Source: an uncultured Lachnospiraceae bacterium
GTDB lineage: Bacteria; Bacillota; Clostridia; Lachnospirales; Lachnospiraceae
Assembly (NCBI GenBank): GCA_902798585.1
Contig: CADBXF010000008.1
Span: 39,194 to 103,193 of the forward strand
Reading direction: 5' to 3'
Length of the DNA: 64,000 nt
A program made the position numbers and the translations under genes. Below, in pieces: positions 1-7,813 of this stretch (the first letter of the stretch is position 1; the number at the start of each line of letters is the position of its first letter). Under the pieces are notes generated by a model, which worked only from the letters and a program-made list of their open reading frames with translations, made no database searches and was not told where the DNA came from.

Positions 1-149
1 ACGATGTAATCTCCCTTCGCCCATCCCGGAGGCGTCTGCGAGCCTGTGTCTTCCGTTTCGAAAAATGTCGCTGCGGTCACCTCGCAGCCGAAATACCGTT
101 CCAGTTCCCGCAGAAGAGCAAGCGGCGGAAAACATCTCGTCAGCAGCAT
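1..149 (-). CDS. Partial protein of unknown function, last visible gene of the left operon
   Basis: The first 49 codons of a gene that continues past the left edge. The ATG at 149 sits 8 bases downstream of a strong AAAAGGAGGC ribosome site (158-167), and the gene begins 30 bases after the stop of the upstream TPR gene, so it is very likely the eighth gene of the minus-strand operon. The visible residues begin MLLTRCFPPLALLRELERYF and become acidic and Thr-rich. No domain can be recognised from so short a piece. The start is well supported; the function is unknown. Confidence 0.6.
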   Translation of the reverse strand, partial: MLLTRCFPPLALLRELERYFGCEVTAATFFETEDTGSQTPPGWAKGDYI

Positions 150-179
150 TTCACTGTGCCTCCTTTTACCAGAAAAGTC

Positions 180-791
180 TCAGAGATCGGAATGCATAAT
201 CGCCAGTCGCGAGCGGTCAGCCACCGCTGCCGCAGCCTGTCCGCTTTGCTCCAGCAGGAAAATGCGTTCCGAGAGAGCCCGGGTAAGCCCGACATCATCG
301 CGGCAGCTCTCGAACCAGCGCACCGCGCGATCCACGGCGTCTCTGGCTTTCCATTTGTCCCCGGCCATACGGCGGCACTCCGCCAAAACAAGGCAGGCCT
401 CAGCCCGGCCGGCATCGGTTTTGCAATCGCGAAACGCTTTTTCCGCTTCCTTCACGCCCTCCGCAGCGCGGTCGAGTTCACACAGGCACCGGGCCTGCGT
501 CAGACGGGCGTTGATTGCATCCTGCAGGGCTCCGGCGCCAGCCAGCTCCTCCGCTGCCTTCTGCGCATGCTCAAGCGCCTTCTCCTTCCGGTCCATCTGC
601 AGATAGAGGTTTGCAAGATTGATCCGGGTTCTGCCCGCATTTTTCGACAGTCCGAACGATTCCTCCGCGTCCATCATCCGCTCATACGCAAGGATTGCGT
701 CCGGCAGATTTCCGTTTTTCATGGCTTCCCCTGCCGTCATATCCAGCTGCCGCATCATCTCGGCGATTTTCTTCAGCTCCGTCTCATTCAT
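180..791 (-). CDS. TPR-like helical repeat protein
   Basis: A 203-residue soluble protein, almost entirely helical, with TPR-like pairs such as ILAYERMMDAEE, ALEHAQKAAEEL, AKEAEKAF-type helices and WKARDAVDRAVRWFES spaced about 34-40 residues apart. TPR solenoids normally bind other proteins; no catalytic motif is visible. Its start overlaps the stop of the upstream gene by 8 bases, which suggests translational coupling. It has no signal peptide or membrane segment, so it is probably cytoplasmic. As part of the left operon it may be a scaffold or chaperone for the paralogous proteins encoded upstream, but that role is inferred from position only. Confidence 0.75.
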   Translation of the reverse strand: MNETELKKIAEMMRQLDMTAGEAMKNGNLPDAILAYERMMDAEESFGLSKNAGRTRINLANLYLQMDRKEKALEHAQKAAEELAGAGALQDAINARLTQARCLCELDRAAEGVKEAEKAFRDCKTDAGRAEACLVLAECRRMAGDKWKARDAVDRAVRWFESCRDDVGLTRALSERIFLLEQSGQAAAAVADRSRLAIMHSDL

Positions 792-1428
792 GACAAATCT
801 TCTCCAATCGTTGTATTTCCAGCCGCACGGGCACGGCCCTCTTTTCGTTCAGCCACGGAAGCGCCTCCCGAAGAAGCGACAGCGACTCGTTCGGAGCTGT
901 CGGTTCAAGGCGGATTGCCTGCCGAAGCGCCTCCAGCCCGAGCCTGCGAAGCAGTCCGACGGCAGTCTGCCGGGCTTCCTCCTCCGCAGGGATATTTGCG
1001 GCCGCATTTTGCAGCGCCCTCCGGTAGTCCCCGGGCTGCAGCACATTTTGCACCCGCTCGAGCAGAACCTTGTCCTGCGGTTCACCGAGGCCGACCGCAA
1101 GCAACCGGTACGCCATGTCATGCAGCGTCCGCGCGTAAGCGGCCTTTCCCTCCTCGCCGGGGCAGGTTTCCACGGCGTCCTCCGTCAACTCCAGCGCACG
1201 CACATACTCTCCCCGGTAGTACGCGATTCCCGCAAAGTTCGCGGCCTGCTCCGCCGCCGCCTCGTCGCAGCGGTAAAAACGCAGAAGCGCATAAAGCTCC
1301 TCAAAGCGTTCGTCCGCCTCGGCAAACGGTCTCTTTCCGTTCGCAGCCGTCGCGTAAACCATATTCAGATTCTCTATGATTTGCTTGGCAAATCCGTCGA
1401 TGTTCTGTCTCTTGCTCACAGCTCCCAT
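784..1428 (-). CDS. TPR-like protein, second of a pair
   Basis: A 214-residue predicted helical protein with TPR-like segments, for example residues around AANFAGIAYYRGEYVRALELTEDAVE, which has the small-residue/aromatic pattern of a TPR helix pair. The next gene also encodes a TPR-like protein, so the two may form a pair. The start overlaps the end of the upstream disordered-protein gene by 13 bases and its stop overlaps the next start by 8 bases, a tightly packed operon. No signal peptide, membrane segment or enzyme motif is visible. The likely job is protein-protein interaction; the partner is unknown. Confidence 0.7.
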   Translation of the reverse strand: MGAVSKRQNIDGFAKQIIENLNMVYATAANGKRPFAEADERFEELYALLRFYRCDEAAAEQAANFAGIAYYRGEYVRALELTEDAVETCPGEEGKAAYARTLHDMAYRLLAVGLGEPQDKVLLERVQNVLQPGDYRRALQNAAANIPAEEEARQTAVGLLRRLGLEALRQAIRLEPTAPNESLSLLREALPWLNEKRAVPVRLEIQRLEKICHE

Positions 1429-3155
1429 CGTTTCTTCCTTTCCCGCTCATCCATCGACATCCGGTCCGCGTCTCTTCTCGCATCGCGCTCCGCGAATGCG
1501 CTTCCGCTGTCCATGGAAAATCTGCTGTCTGTTTTTTCGCTCTTCTCTTTTCGCTCCATGAAGTCCCGCCGGTCAACCGTATCCCTTCGGTCGAAGCTGT
1601 CGGTCCGCCCGAACGCCGTGGCGGAGCCCCCGGAAAATGCATCCCTGCCCTGCCGTCCGGCCTCGAACTCGGCCATCGCGCTTCCGCGGCTTAACCCTGC
1701 TCCGAACCTTTTCCCCGGTTCCTCACGGTTAAACCCTGCACCGAATTCCGGTTTCGTTTCCCCGCGGTTGAATCCTGTTTCGAACCCCGGTTTCGGCGTC
1801 TCCCGGTTGAACCTTGCTCCGCGTTCCCGTCTCTGCGCTTCGCTGTTGAATCCCGCTCCGAACTCCCGGCGTTCCGGGGCAAACAGACGGGAATCCTCCC
1901 TGCGGCGATTCGGCTTCGACCTGTCACAGGCAAGGCTCTGCTCTGTTCCGCTGCCGATTCCGCCCTTTCCGCGCTTCGGTCTCTCCTTAAAGCGCAGGCT
2001 CTCCGGGCGCCTTCGGCGCGTCTGTCCGACGGTGTTCTTCGCGGCGGATTTCTCCGTCCCCGTCACATCGGCGGTAAAGCTGTGCTTCGTCTCCGTTCTG
2101 TCGCTTCGAAGCTCCGGTTTGGAGCTCTCGTACGGGCGCTGCTCCTGCCGCTTTTGCATCGAATCGCCCGCTCGGAAACCCTCGTCCCGCACGGTCATTT
2201 TCGCCGGCGTATCCGCCGAAGCGCCGTCCGCGGCCGGTCTTCTGTCCCGCATGTCATCTCGCTCCCGGGGTTTCAGCTGCAGCGCCTCGTTTCCGAAGCC
2301 TCTGCCCTGCTCCGGTTTTCTCTCCCCAAGCCCCGGCGATACGATATTCGACGCAAAATCCCCGTCCCTCGCGGACATTCTCCGCTGCCGCTCCGTTTCG
2401 CTTTCCATCCCCGCGGTTCGACCGGACCTCTCCGCTGTCACGACGCCCGATTCCGGTCTCTTTTTCTCCGGGCGGAAGCCGCGTTCGCGCCCCTCCTCCC
2501 CCGGCATGAGCTTCGACTCCGGGTTTCTCACGGTGAAGCGGGAATCATTTTCCGGCTTCTTTTTGGAAGCCTTCCGGTCTCGCATATTTGCCGCAAAATC
2601 GTTGCCGGTTCCGGCCGTTGTACCTTTGCGGGAGCCGCCCCGGAAAATGCCTTCCGGCTTCGCGGCCAAGGCTTTCGCGGGCGCGATTCCGAAATCTTCC
2701 CTCCGGAGGATACCTATGCGCATGGCATTTTCGTTTTGTTTCGGCTCGCGGTACATCGAGCCCTCAAACTCACGGCGCTGCTCGACAATCTCGTCCGGCT
2801 CCGGGACATAGTCAAGGCTCATGAGGTCGGCCAGGCCTTCCTCCATCGTCTCCAGGACGGTTCCCTCGGAAATCAACCCCTGAACGGCCGAAGTCTGCGT
2901 GTTTCCCCCTTGCGTCGGCGTTTCCGCCGGGTTCCCGGCTGCTTTCCCTGGCTTCACGGCTGCTTTTCCCGGTGTTTTCACGCTCTTTGCGGCAGGCTGT
3001 TTGCATACTGAGGGAACCGGCGGCGGAGCGATATACCCCTCCCCGGTCTCGTCGTCATACTCCTCGGAAAAAATATCCAGCCCGGCAAGCAGCGACTCCT
3101 CCGGCGCTTTACCCTTTACTTGTTCCGTTTGTTCCTTTGGTTTCTTCTGTTTCAT
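1416..3155 (-). CDS. Long disordered, Arg/Glu-rich repeat protein
   Basis: A 579-residue protein of extreme composition, rich in Arg, Glu, Gly, Ser, Lys and Ala and nearly devoid of Trp and Cys, so almost certainly intrinsically disordered. An acidic N-terminal part (LLAGLDIFSEEYDDETGEGY) is followed by a Pro/Ala/Lys linker and a short helix (VLETMEEGLADLMSLDYV). The C-terminal third carries five or six degenerate repeats of about 14 residues built on FGAGFNRE, as in GFETGFNRGE and FGAGFNREEP. No membrane segment. It sits between the shared-domain paralogues and the TPR pair. Codon use matches its neighbours and the frame is open throughout, so it is probably real despite low complexity. Function unknown; a flexible linker or condensate-type scaffold is possible. 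Confidence 0.65.
   Translation of the reverse strand: MKQKKPKEQTEQVKGKAPEESLLAGLDIFSEEYDDETGEGYIAPPPVPSVCKQPAAKSVKTPGKAAVKPGKAAGNPAETPTQGGNTQTSAVQGLISEGTVLETMEEGLADLMSLDYVPEPDEIVEQRREFEGSMYREPKQNENAMRIGILRREDFGIAPAKALAAKPEGIFRGGSRKGTTAGTGNDFAANMRDRKASKKKPENDSRFTVRNPESKLMPGEEGRERGFRPEKKRPESGVVTAERSGRTAGMESETERQRRMSARDGDFASNIVSPGLGERKPEQGRGFGNEALQLKPRERDDMRDRRPAADGASADTPAKMTVRDEGFRAGDSMQKRQEQRPYESSKPELRSDRTETKHSFTADVTGTEKSAAKNTVGQTRRRRPESLRFKERPKRGKGGIGSGTEQSLACDRSKPNRRREDSRLFAPERREFGAGFNSEAQRRERGARFNRETPKPGFETGFNRGETKPEFGAGFNREEPGKRFGAGLSRGSAMAEFEAGRQGRDAFSGGSATAFGRTDSFDRRDTVDRRDFMERKEKSEKTDSRFSMDSGSAFAERDARRDADRMSMDERERKKRWEL
1690..1870 (-). repeat. Degenerate coding repeats (FGAGFNRE-type)
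   Basis: Within the disordered gene, units of roughly 40-45 bases recur and encode variants of F-G-A-G-F-N-R-E (for example FETGFNRGET, FGAGFNREEP, FGAGLSRGSA). The DNA copies have diverged, so this is an old protein-level repeat and not a recent slippage tract. Confidence 0.6.
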
Positions 3156-3224
3156 CGGTTCCTTCCGGCTCCGGCGGCAGATATCCGCATCCGGTAACTC
3201 TCATGAAAAAATTCTCAGGGAGGC

Positions 3225-3263
3225 GTCTCCCGCCCCGCGCAGCATATGCGCGGGGTGGGAAGC
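3225..3263 (-). promoter_or_regulatory. Strong intercistronic hairpin
   Basis: A near-perfect inverted repeat with arms TCCCGCCCCGCGC and GCGCGGGGTGGGA around a 7-base loop. It lies between the 241-residue paralogue gene and the disordered-protein gene. On the minus strand it is not followed immediately by a T run; an A/T-rich stretch comes about 20 bases later. It could be a partial terminator or an RNA-processing or stability element that sets the ratio of upstream to downstream products. Confidence 0.5.
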
Positions 3264-3292
3264 TCTTTTTCACCCATTGTCAGAGCGTATCC

Positions 3293-4018
3293 TTACGATG
3301 CGCTTTCACCCTCTTTTTCCAGTTCGGTTTCGATCTCTTTCTCCGTGTTCTTCAATGTCTCTTCCGCCTTCTTCTCACGGCTTTCGCGAAGCATCTCCAG
3401 ATAGAGCTCGTACTCCTTGAGCTGGAGGTCGTACTCCAGCTGCATCGCCTGTGCACGCATCTCAAGCTGCCTCTGGATAATCGTGTTGGGCGGCACCGGA
3501 ACCAGTCGGGTACGAAGCAGACTGGAACCCTCCTGATTGAAGGTATACTTGTTGGTGTATGTCGCATCAATCGGAGTCGTGGTGACTACCGTGCGGGTTT
3601 TTGAAGTGGTGGTGTTTCTTCTGCTGAAGATGCGGTATCTGTACGAGGTTCTTTGCTCGATGGAAGTCGTTTCCTCCTTCTTCTCCTCGCCGCTCACGGT
3701 CTTTTCCTCGGTGCTTTCCGTCGTGAGATTGATTGTCATCTTGATCTCGATAATCGTCTCGGCGAACTGATAAAATGTAGGCTGGAAGCCCGCACCGATC
3801 ATTGTCGTTGTAATCGGATGATCCGACAGTTTACCTTTGCTGATTTGCAGGGCGGGAAGGCTCACTTCCTTCTCACACATCTCGCCCAGTATGCGGATAC
3901 TCTCGTCGTCCATTGCCGCCTGTGCTTTGGCAATCGCAACGCCGACATTCGTCAGCAATGTGTCAAAATGGACATTGGCAAGCAGAGTTCCGACATCGCT
4001 CGCTTGTACTGTATTCAT
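3293..4018 (-). CDS. Paralogous shared-domain protein with C-terminal coiled coil
   Basis: A 241-residue protein I do not recognise by name. The ATG at 4018 is chosen over a GTG four codons upstream because AAAGGTGG lies 8 bases before it. Residues 1-175 share a domain with the next upstream gene and with the HhH-PASTA gene: VGVAIAKAQAAMD, then GAGFQPTFYQFAETIIEIKM, then DATYTNKYTF and SSLLRTRLVPVPP. A Lys/Arg/Thr-rich insert (RIFSRRNTTTSKTRT) interrupts the domain. The last 65 residues form an amphipathic, highly charged helix likely to be a coiled coil. No signal peptide. It probably assembles with its two paralogues, an inference from shared sequence and operon position. Confidence 0.75.
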   Translation of the reverse strand: MNTVQASDVGTLLANVHFDTLLTNVGVAIAKAQAAMDDESIRILGEMCEKEVSLPALQISKGKLSDHPITTTMIGAGFQPTFYQFAETIIEIKMTINLTTESTEEKTVSGEEKKEETTSIEQRTSYRYRIFSRRNTTTSKTRTVVTTTPIDATYTNKYTFNQEGSSLLRTRLVPVPPNTIIQRQLEMRAQAMQLEYDLQLKEYELYLEMLRESREKKAEETLKNTEKEIETELEKEGESAS

Positions 4019-4070
4019 TTGTTTTTCCACCTTTCTGTGTTATTCTTTACCGGAAAATCAAGCAGATACC

Positions 4071-4096
4071 GTTCCCTGTAATCCTTTCAGGGAACC
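4071..4096 (-). promoter_or_regulatory. Small intercistronic hairpin
   Basis: Arms GTTCCCT and AGGGAAC with a short loop, just downstream of the 195-residue paralogue gene on the minus strand. There is no T run, so it is more likely an RNA stability or spacing element than a terminator. Confidence 0.35.
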
Positions 4097-4101
4097 GTTC
4101 C

Positions 4102-4689
4102 TTAAGAAGAGCTGCCCGTAGTTGTCGCTGTCGCATTTTCCTCTTCCTTAGCTGCATCTTCCTCAATCTTCTTCTGCTCTTTTGCAAGTTGAAGCTCAAC
4201 CTTCTTCATCTTAAGCTGGAACTCCTGCTGAATCATCTGCGCCTTCATATCCAGCAGCTTCTGCATAAACGAGCTGGGCGGAACGGGAGTAATCTTCGTG
4301 CGCAGCAGGCTGGAGCCGTTGGCAGTGTAGGAGTACTTGTTGCTGTACTTCGCGTTCACATGTGCACCGAAGATACCGCACCTCCACGATGCGTCGACAC
4401 TGTAATCGGTTTCCTGCGAGATTGTGATGTCAATCTTGACCTCGATGATTGTGTCTGTAAACTGGTAGAAGGTCGGCTGAAAGCCTGCACCGATCAGCGA
4501 TGTGACAATCGTCTCATTGCCGTTGGTCACATCCGGGAGCTGCACGGGGGACTTCTTCGCATCACCCATGATTTTGGCAATCTTACAGCTCACCATGTCC
4601 ATTTTGTACTGTCCTTCTGCAATGGCGCCGGCCAATTGGACGACCATCTCGGGGAACGGTACATTGAGTAATTCCTGTCCGATACTCAT
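4102..4689 (-). CDS. Paralogous shared-domain protein, minimal form
   Basis: A 195-residue protein and the simplest member of the three-protein family in this operon. It contains the family signatures AGAIAEGQYKMD, GAGFQPTFYQFTDTIIEVKI, NAKYSNKYSY and SSLLRTKITPVPP, followed by a charged coiled-coil helix (residues about 140-180) and a Thr/Ser tail. GAGFQPTFYQF is identical to the stretch in the downstream paralogue. The start ATG has GAAAGGAGAGAG upstream. No signal peptide or transmembrane segment. The beta-rich middle plus helical tail suggests an assembly-forming protein, but that is inference. Family unknown to me; a distant relation to DUF2589-type proteins could be tested. Confidence 0.75.
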   Translation of the reverse strand: MSIGQELLNVPFPEMVVQLAGAIAEGQYKMDMVSCKIAKIMGDAKKSPVQLPDVTNGNETIVTSLIGAGFQPTFYQFTDTIIEVKIDITISQETDYSVDASWRCGIFGAHVNAKYSNKYSYTANGSSLLRTKITPVPPSSFMQKLLDMKAQMIQQEFQLKMKKVELQLAKEQKKIEEDAAKEEENATATTTGSSS

Positions 4690-4728
4690 AATAGTTCTCT
4701 CTCCTTTCGATTTTGTTTATTCATTCGG

Positions 4729-5493
4729 TCACTTGGGGACCGCACGAACCGTGATTTTAAGGGTACTCATGGCATTTTCCCCTTCGGAGTTGACTTCTGT
4801 CAGGAAGCGCACCTGACCGCTCTCATCCTTCACAATCTGCGCCTTCAAATCCACATCCATGCTGTTGATGATGTAATTGACGCTTTGATCGGAGGCATTC
4901 ATACGCGAGTTGAAACTGTTGATGGTTTCGTTAAATGAGTTCGCAAGCTCTTCGGAAGTGTAGGAAGTACCGACGCGTCTCTTGAGAATCCGCAGCTCCT
5001 GCTCCATCTTCGCATTTTGATCCTGAAGGTTCATGCAGGTGATTTGAACGGCGTCCGCGTCCGCTTTGCTGAGCCTTTGAACCTCCTCAAGCTGTTTCTT
5101 AAGCGATACGATTTCGGCCTTCAGCTCCTCATTCTGCTTCTCGCGTCGTTCCGCCACAACCCTGACCAATTCGCCGGTTGTTTCCGCCTGTCGCATCTGC
5201 TCCACCGCCTCTTCCAGAGTGCGGATTTTGGCATCGCGCGCACTTACCTCCCGCGTGATTTCCGCATCTTTCCTGGCGATTTCCGACTGCAGCTCACGCA
5301 TCTGCCGCTCGTTGATCTCAAGCGCTTCCCTGCGTTTTTGTGAATCCGCCTGTGCCTTACTCAACGCCTCTTCCAGTTGCATCACACGCCCCGTGTCCGC
5401 CGCCGCAACATATTTGACGCCCTCCCCGGTAGCTGTCCCGGAGGACTTGATGATTCCGTCGGCGAACTTGATGTCAAGCGTTCCGGTAGGCAC
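4729..5493 (-). CDS. Coiled-coil protein with beta-rich C-terminal domain
   Basis: A 254-residue product from a GTG at 5493. Residues about 45-175 are an unbroken heptad-rich coiled coil (for example IARKDAEITREVSARDAKIR). The last 75 residues are predicted beta-rich (NYIINSMDVDLKAQIVKD, STLKITVRAVPK). The start is uncertain: the same frame stays open for 29 codons further upstream to a TGA at about 5577, coding a plausible leader (AIANDNKNNDGKLSRFVESL) without an ATG, GTG or TTG where the GAAAGGGGTG ribosome site would place it. Either an unusual start is used or a one-base error hides the true start. Function unknown; it lies between the HhH-PASTA gene and the shared-domain paralogues. Confidence 0.7.
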   Translation of the reverse strand: MPTGTLDIKFADGIIKSSGTATGEGVKYVAAADTGRVMQLEEALSKAQADSQKRREALEINERQMRELQSEIARKDAEITREVSARDAKIRTLEEAVEQMRQAETTGELVRVVAERREKQNEELKAEIVSLKKQLEEVQRLSKADADAVQITCMNLQDQNAKMEQELRILKRRVGTSYTSEELANSFNETINSFNSRMNASDQSVNYIINSMDVDLKAQIVKDESGQVRFLTEVNSEGENAMSTLKITVRAVPK

Positions 5494-5586
5494 TTTGGCG
5501 ATATCTATGCCTTCGAGCGACTCAACAAACCTGCTTAATTTACCATCGTTGTTTTTGTTATCGTTTGCGATAGCATATCACCCCTT

Positions 5587-7137
5587 TCATTCTTTTTTGG
5601 CCTTCCCGGTGCTCTTGGTCTTACCGGTGTTCTTTACGGTCTTTGTGGTCGTTCCGCTCTTTGCGCTCTTTGCAGGCTTTATACCCTCCGGGCTTTCCGC
5701 GGCCAGGGTGCCCTTTACTTCCTTTTGGATTTTCTTCCCGCTCTCGGCGCTCTTCGGACTCTTTGCGGATGTGTCTTCGGATGCCTTCGGAGCTTCGGCG
5801 GCCGGCTCGTCCGTTACCGGTTTCTCTTCGGGCGGAGAACCTTCCGGCTCTTCCGATGCCTTCGAAGCTTCGGCGATCGGCTCATCCGACGCCGATTTCT
5901 TTTTGCGCGAAGAAGCTTCCGGTTCCGCTGACACTTCCGAAGTACCTGTGCTGACTTCGCTTCCGTACTTCAGGCGCAGAAGTTCCAGGAGTTCTTCCGC
6001 CGCTTCTCCCGTGGCATTCAGGTCGATTCCTTCGGGATACTTCGCTTCCAGCTCGGCAATCCTGTTTCGTACCCACCTGAGGCGGGCCCGCAACACGCCG
6101 ACCAGCTTCTGCGCCGCCATTCTCGACTCACTGTCCACATAGGTCATCCGGATAAGCTCCGACCCCATAACCAGCGTTCCCGCTGCAATGGATTGCCGGG
6201 TTATCATCGACGGCTGATCTGCGGTACAAACGCCCGTCCCGTAGGCAAATGAAGCCTTCAGGCCGAGATCCGCAGCGGCTGCTTCCGCTTCTTCTACCGA
6301 CATGCCGACAAAATCGGGAACCGTGATTCGTTCCGTCATGCCTGCCGGCGGCGGTATCGGCACAAACCGAAGCGACAGCGTGCTTTCCTCAGCCCTGTCC
6401 GTGCGAAATGCGTTGTTGTATGTCGCATTCATCGGAACAACCGAAAAATGCTTTTCGCTGTTGCCGGTCTCTGAATAGGTGTACTCCATCTTGAGCGTAA
6501 ACGAAGTCTCCGGAATGGTGTACCATGTGGCGTTAAAGCCCATGGCTGCCAGCTCGGGACTCTTCAGAATCTCACGCTGCATCTCCGCGGATGACTTGTC
6601 CAGCGCGTGCTGGGCCCGTGCGATGCCTACGCCGAGTTCGGTGATGATATCGGAGATATCGGTCCCGTACATATTGCTGTGAGACAACCCGTAGTTCTTC
6701 GTACACACGAACGCCAGGGCGCTGTTGTACATATCGCCGGGATCGGCTTCAAACGCACTGTCTTTCATGTCCACTGCGCCGGCGACCCATTCAAACGCAA
6801 CTTCCTCGTCGATATCGGCGTTGATGCCGCGGTCAAACATAAAATCGGCCAGTTTGTCCGGATCGGACTTCTTCAGGTCTTCAATGCATCGGACACCGGC
6901 TCTTACCAATGCTTCGGCATCCGCCGGCTTAATCTTGCTGCAGCGCAACAACTCTGTTTGCTTCGCAAGACTGCTGACGACGATTGGTGACTCTCCGAGC
7001 TTCTGCGACAACGCCCCGCGCTTTTGGACGCTGTCCGTCGCTTCCGCAAGCTCCTTTGCATCGTGAATGCCTGCTTTTTTCAGCCGCGATGCAAGATCGG
7101 AACTTACGCCCGAGATTTCTGTCAATTCCACATTCAT
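5587..7137 (-). CDS. DUF4332/HhH plus shared-domain plus PASTA protein, first gene of the left operon
   Basis: A 516-residue multidomain protein. The ATG at 7137 follows AAAGGAGGT by 13 bases; an upstream TTG at 7206 has no ribosome site. Residues 1-105 form a tandem helix-hairpin-helix unit typical of DUF4332 (EISGVSSDLASRLKKAGIHD, then CSKIKPADAEALVRAGVRC). Residues 150-265 carry the domain shared with two downstream paralogues (GVGIARAQHALD, FNATWYTIPETSFTLKM, NATYNNAF, LSLRFVPIPPP). Residues 271-335 are a PASTA domain (VPDFVGMSVEEAEAAAADLG). A helical segment and a 110-residue Ser/Glu/Lys/Pro-rich disordered tail follow. PASTA normally reads cell-wall ligands outside the membrane, yet no signal or membrane segment is present. 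Architecture unknown to me. Confidence 0.75.
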   Translation of the reverse strand: MNVELTEISGVSSDLASRLKKAGIHDAKELAEATDSVQKRGALSQKLGESPIVVSSLAKQTELLRCSKIKPADAEALVRAGVRCIEDLKKSDPDKLADFMFDRGINADIDEEVAFEWVAGAVDMKDSAFEADPGDMYNSALAFVCTKNYGLSHSNMYGTDISDIITELGVGIARAQHALDKSSAEMQREILKSPELAAMGFNATWYTIPETSFTLKMEYTYSETGNSEKHFSVVPMNATYNNAFRTDRAEESTLSLRFVPIPPPAGMTERITVPDFVGMSVEEAEAAAADLGLKASFAYGTGVCTADQPSMITRQSIAAGTLVMGSELIRMTYVDSESRMAAQKLVGVLRARLRWVRNRIAELEAKYPEGIDLNATGEAAEELLELLRLKYGSEVSTGTSEVSAEPEASSRKKKSASDEPIAEASKASEEPEGSPPEEKPVTDEPAAEAPKASEDTSAKSPKSAESGKKIQKEVKGTLAAESPEGIKPAKSAKSGTTTKTVKNTGKTKSTGKAKKE

Positions 7138-7813
7138 AGCTCTGTTTTTTACCTCCTTTCCTGGTTTGGTAAAGTTAATCTTACCATTTTGCAAAAGATT
7201 ATTCAAGTTTTTATTTGCATATTAATACTGCAAAATTATTTGTCATAAAGACGCTATTTTTTCCTGTTTACAGTTTTACGATACGATAAATACAACATAT
7301 TATCCGTATCCTCGCAAAATAACCGCCGCATTTCGCTTTTGCTGTCGCGCTTGCCGAAACGCTCTCCCGCTCTGACTTGTTTACAACGCGCCGCTTCCCG
7401 TAATTGTCTGCACAATTAGTGCTAATTATGTAGTTTTATGCAACTATTTATTTGTTATACTTGTTTTTGTCAGTCTTATGCGCCGTGCCGGATTTGTTTG
7501 CTCAGCGCCGGAATCCTCATTTCAGAACGGCTTCGCTAATGTACAATTTATATCTTCATTTTCCCTGTAATAACAGGCGTTCCAACGATATTTTCCAAGT
7601 GTCATTTGCATAGTCTGTCAACGATTACTGCTGTTGTTTTTTATTCATTTATACATTTTCGTCTGCATATGCACGGCTTCCGCACAATTCCGGTCCCGAA
7701 ACGCAAAAAAAGCGCCTGACAGCTGCCGATTTCCATCTGCAGCCGCAAGGCGCTTTTCGTTGTTATTCAGATTTCGATTTCCACCGATAATACCGTCACA
7801 AACTCTCCCGGTT
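7138..7813. promoter_or_regulatory. Long A/T-rich regulatory gap upstream of the left operon
   Basis: 676 bases with no credible gene. It must hold the promoter of the minus-strand operon beginning at 7137, although no strong minus-strand box pair is evident. Visible elements: a dyad GGTAAAGTTAATCTTACC near 7170-7187; overlapping dyads AATTGT-ctgc-ACAATT and AATTAG-tg-CTAATT at 7402-7427; a plus-strand extended -10 (TGTTATACT) ending at 7461; and the terminator of the histidine-kinase gene at 7704-7757. The region is much more A/T-rich than its flanks, as expected of a control region. Confidence 0.55.
7704..7757 (-). terminator. Intrinsic terminator of the two-component operon
   Basis: On the minus strand, arms AAAAGCGCC and GGCGCTTTTTTT flank a 32-base loop that contains an inner stem (GCTGCAG/CAGCTG-like). 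The T run follows the hairpin directly, 57 bases after the kinase stop. On the plus strand the hairpin ends CTTTTCG, so it may work weakly in that direction too. Confidence 0.8.

Noticed and set aside
619..2811. A 730-codon plus-strand frame opposite the left operon
   Set aside because: Arg/Ser/Pro-rich shadow of the disordered-protein gene; no ribosome site, and minus-strand genes have good spacing and starts.
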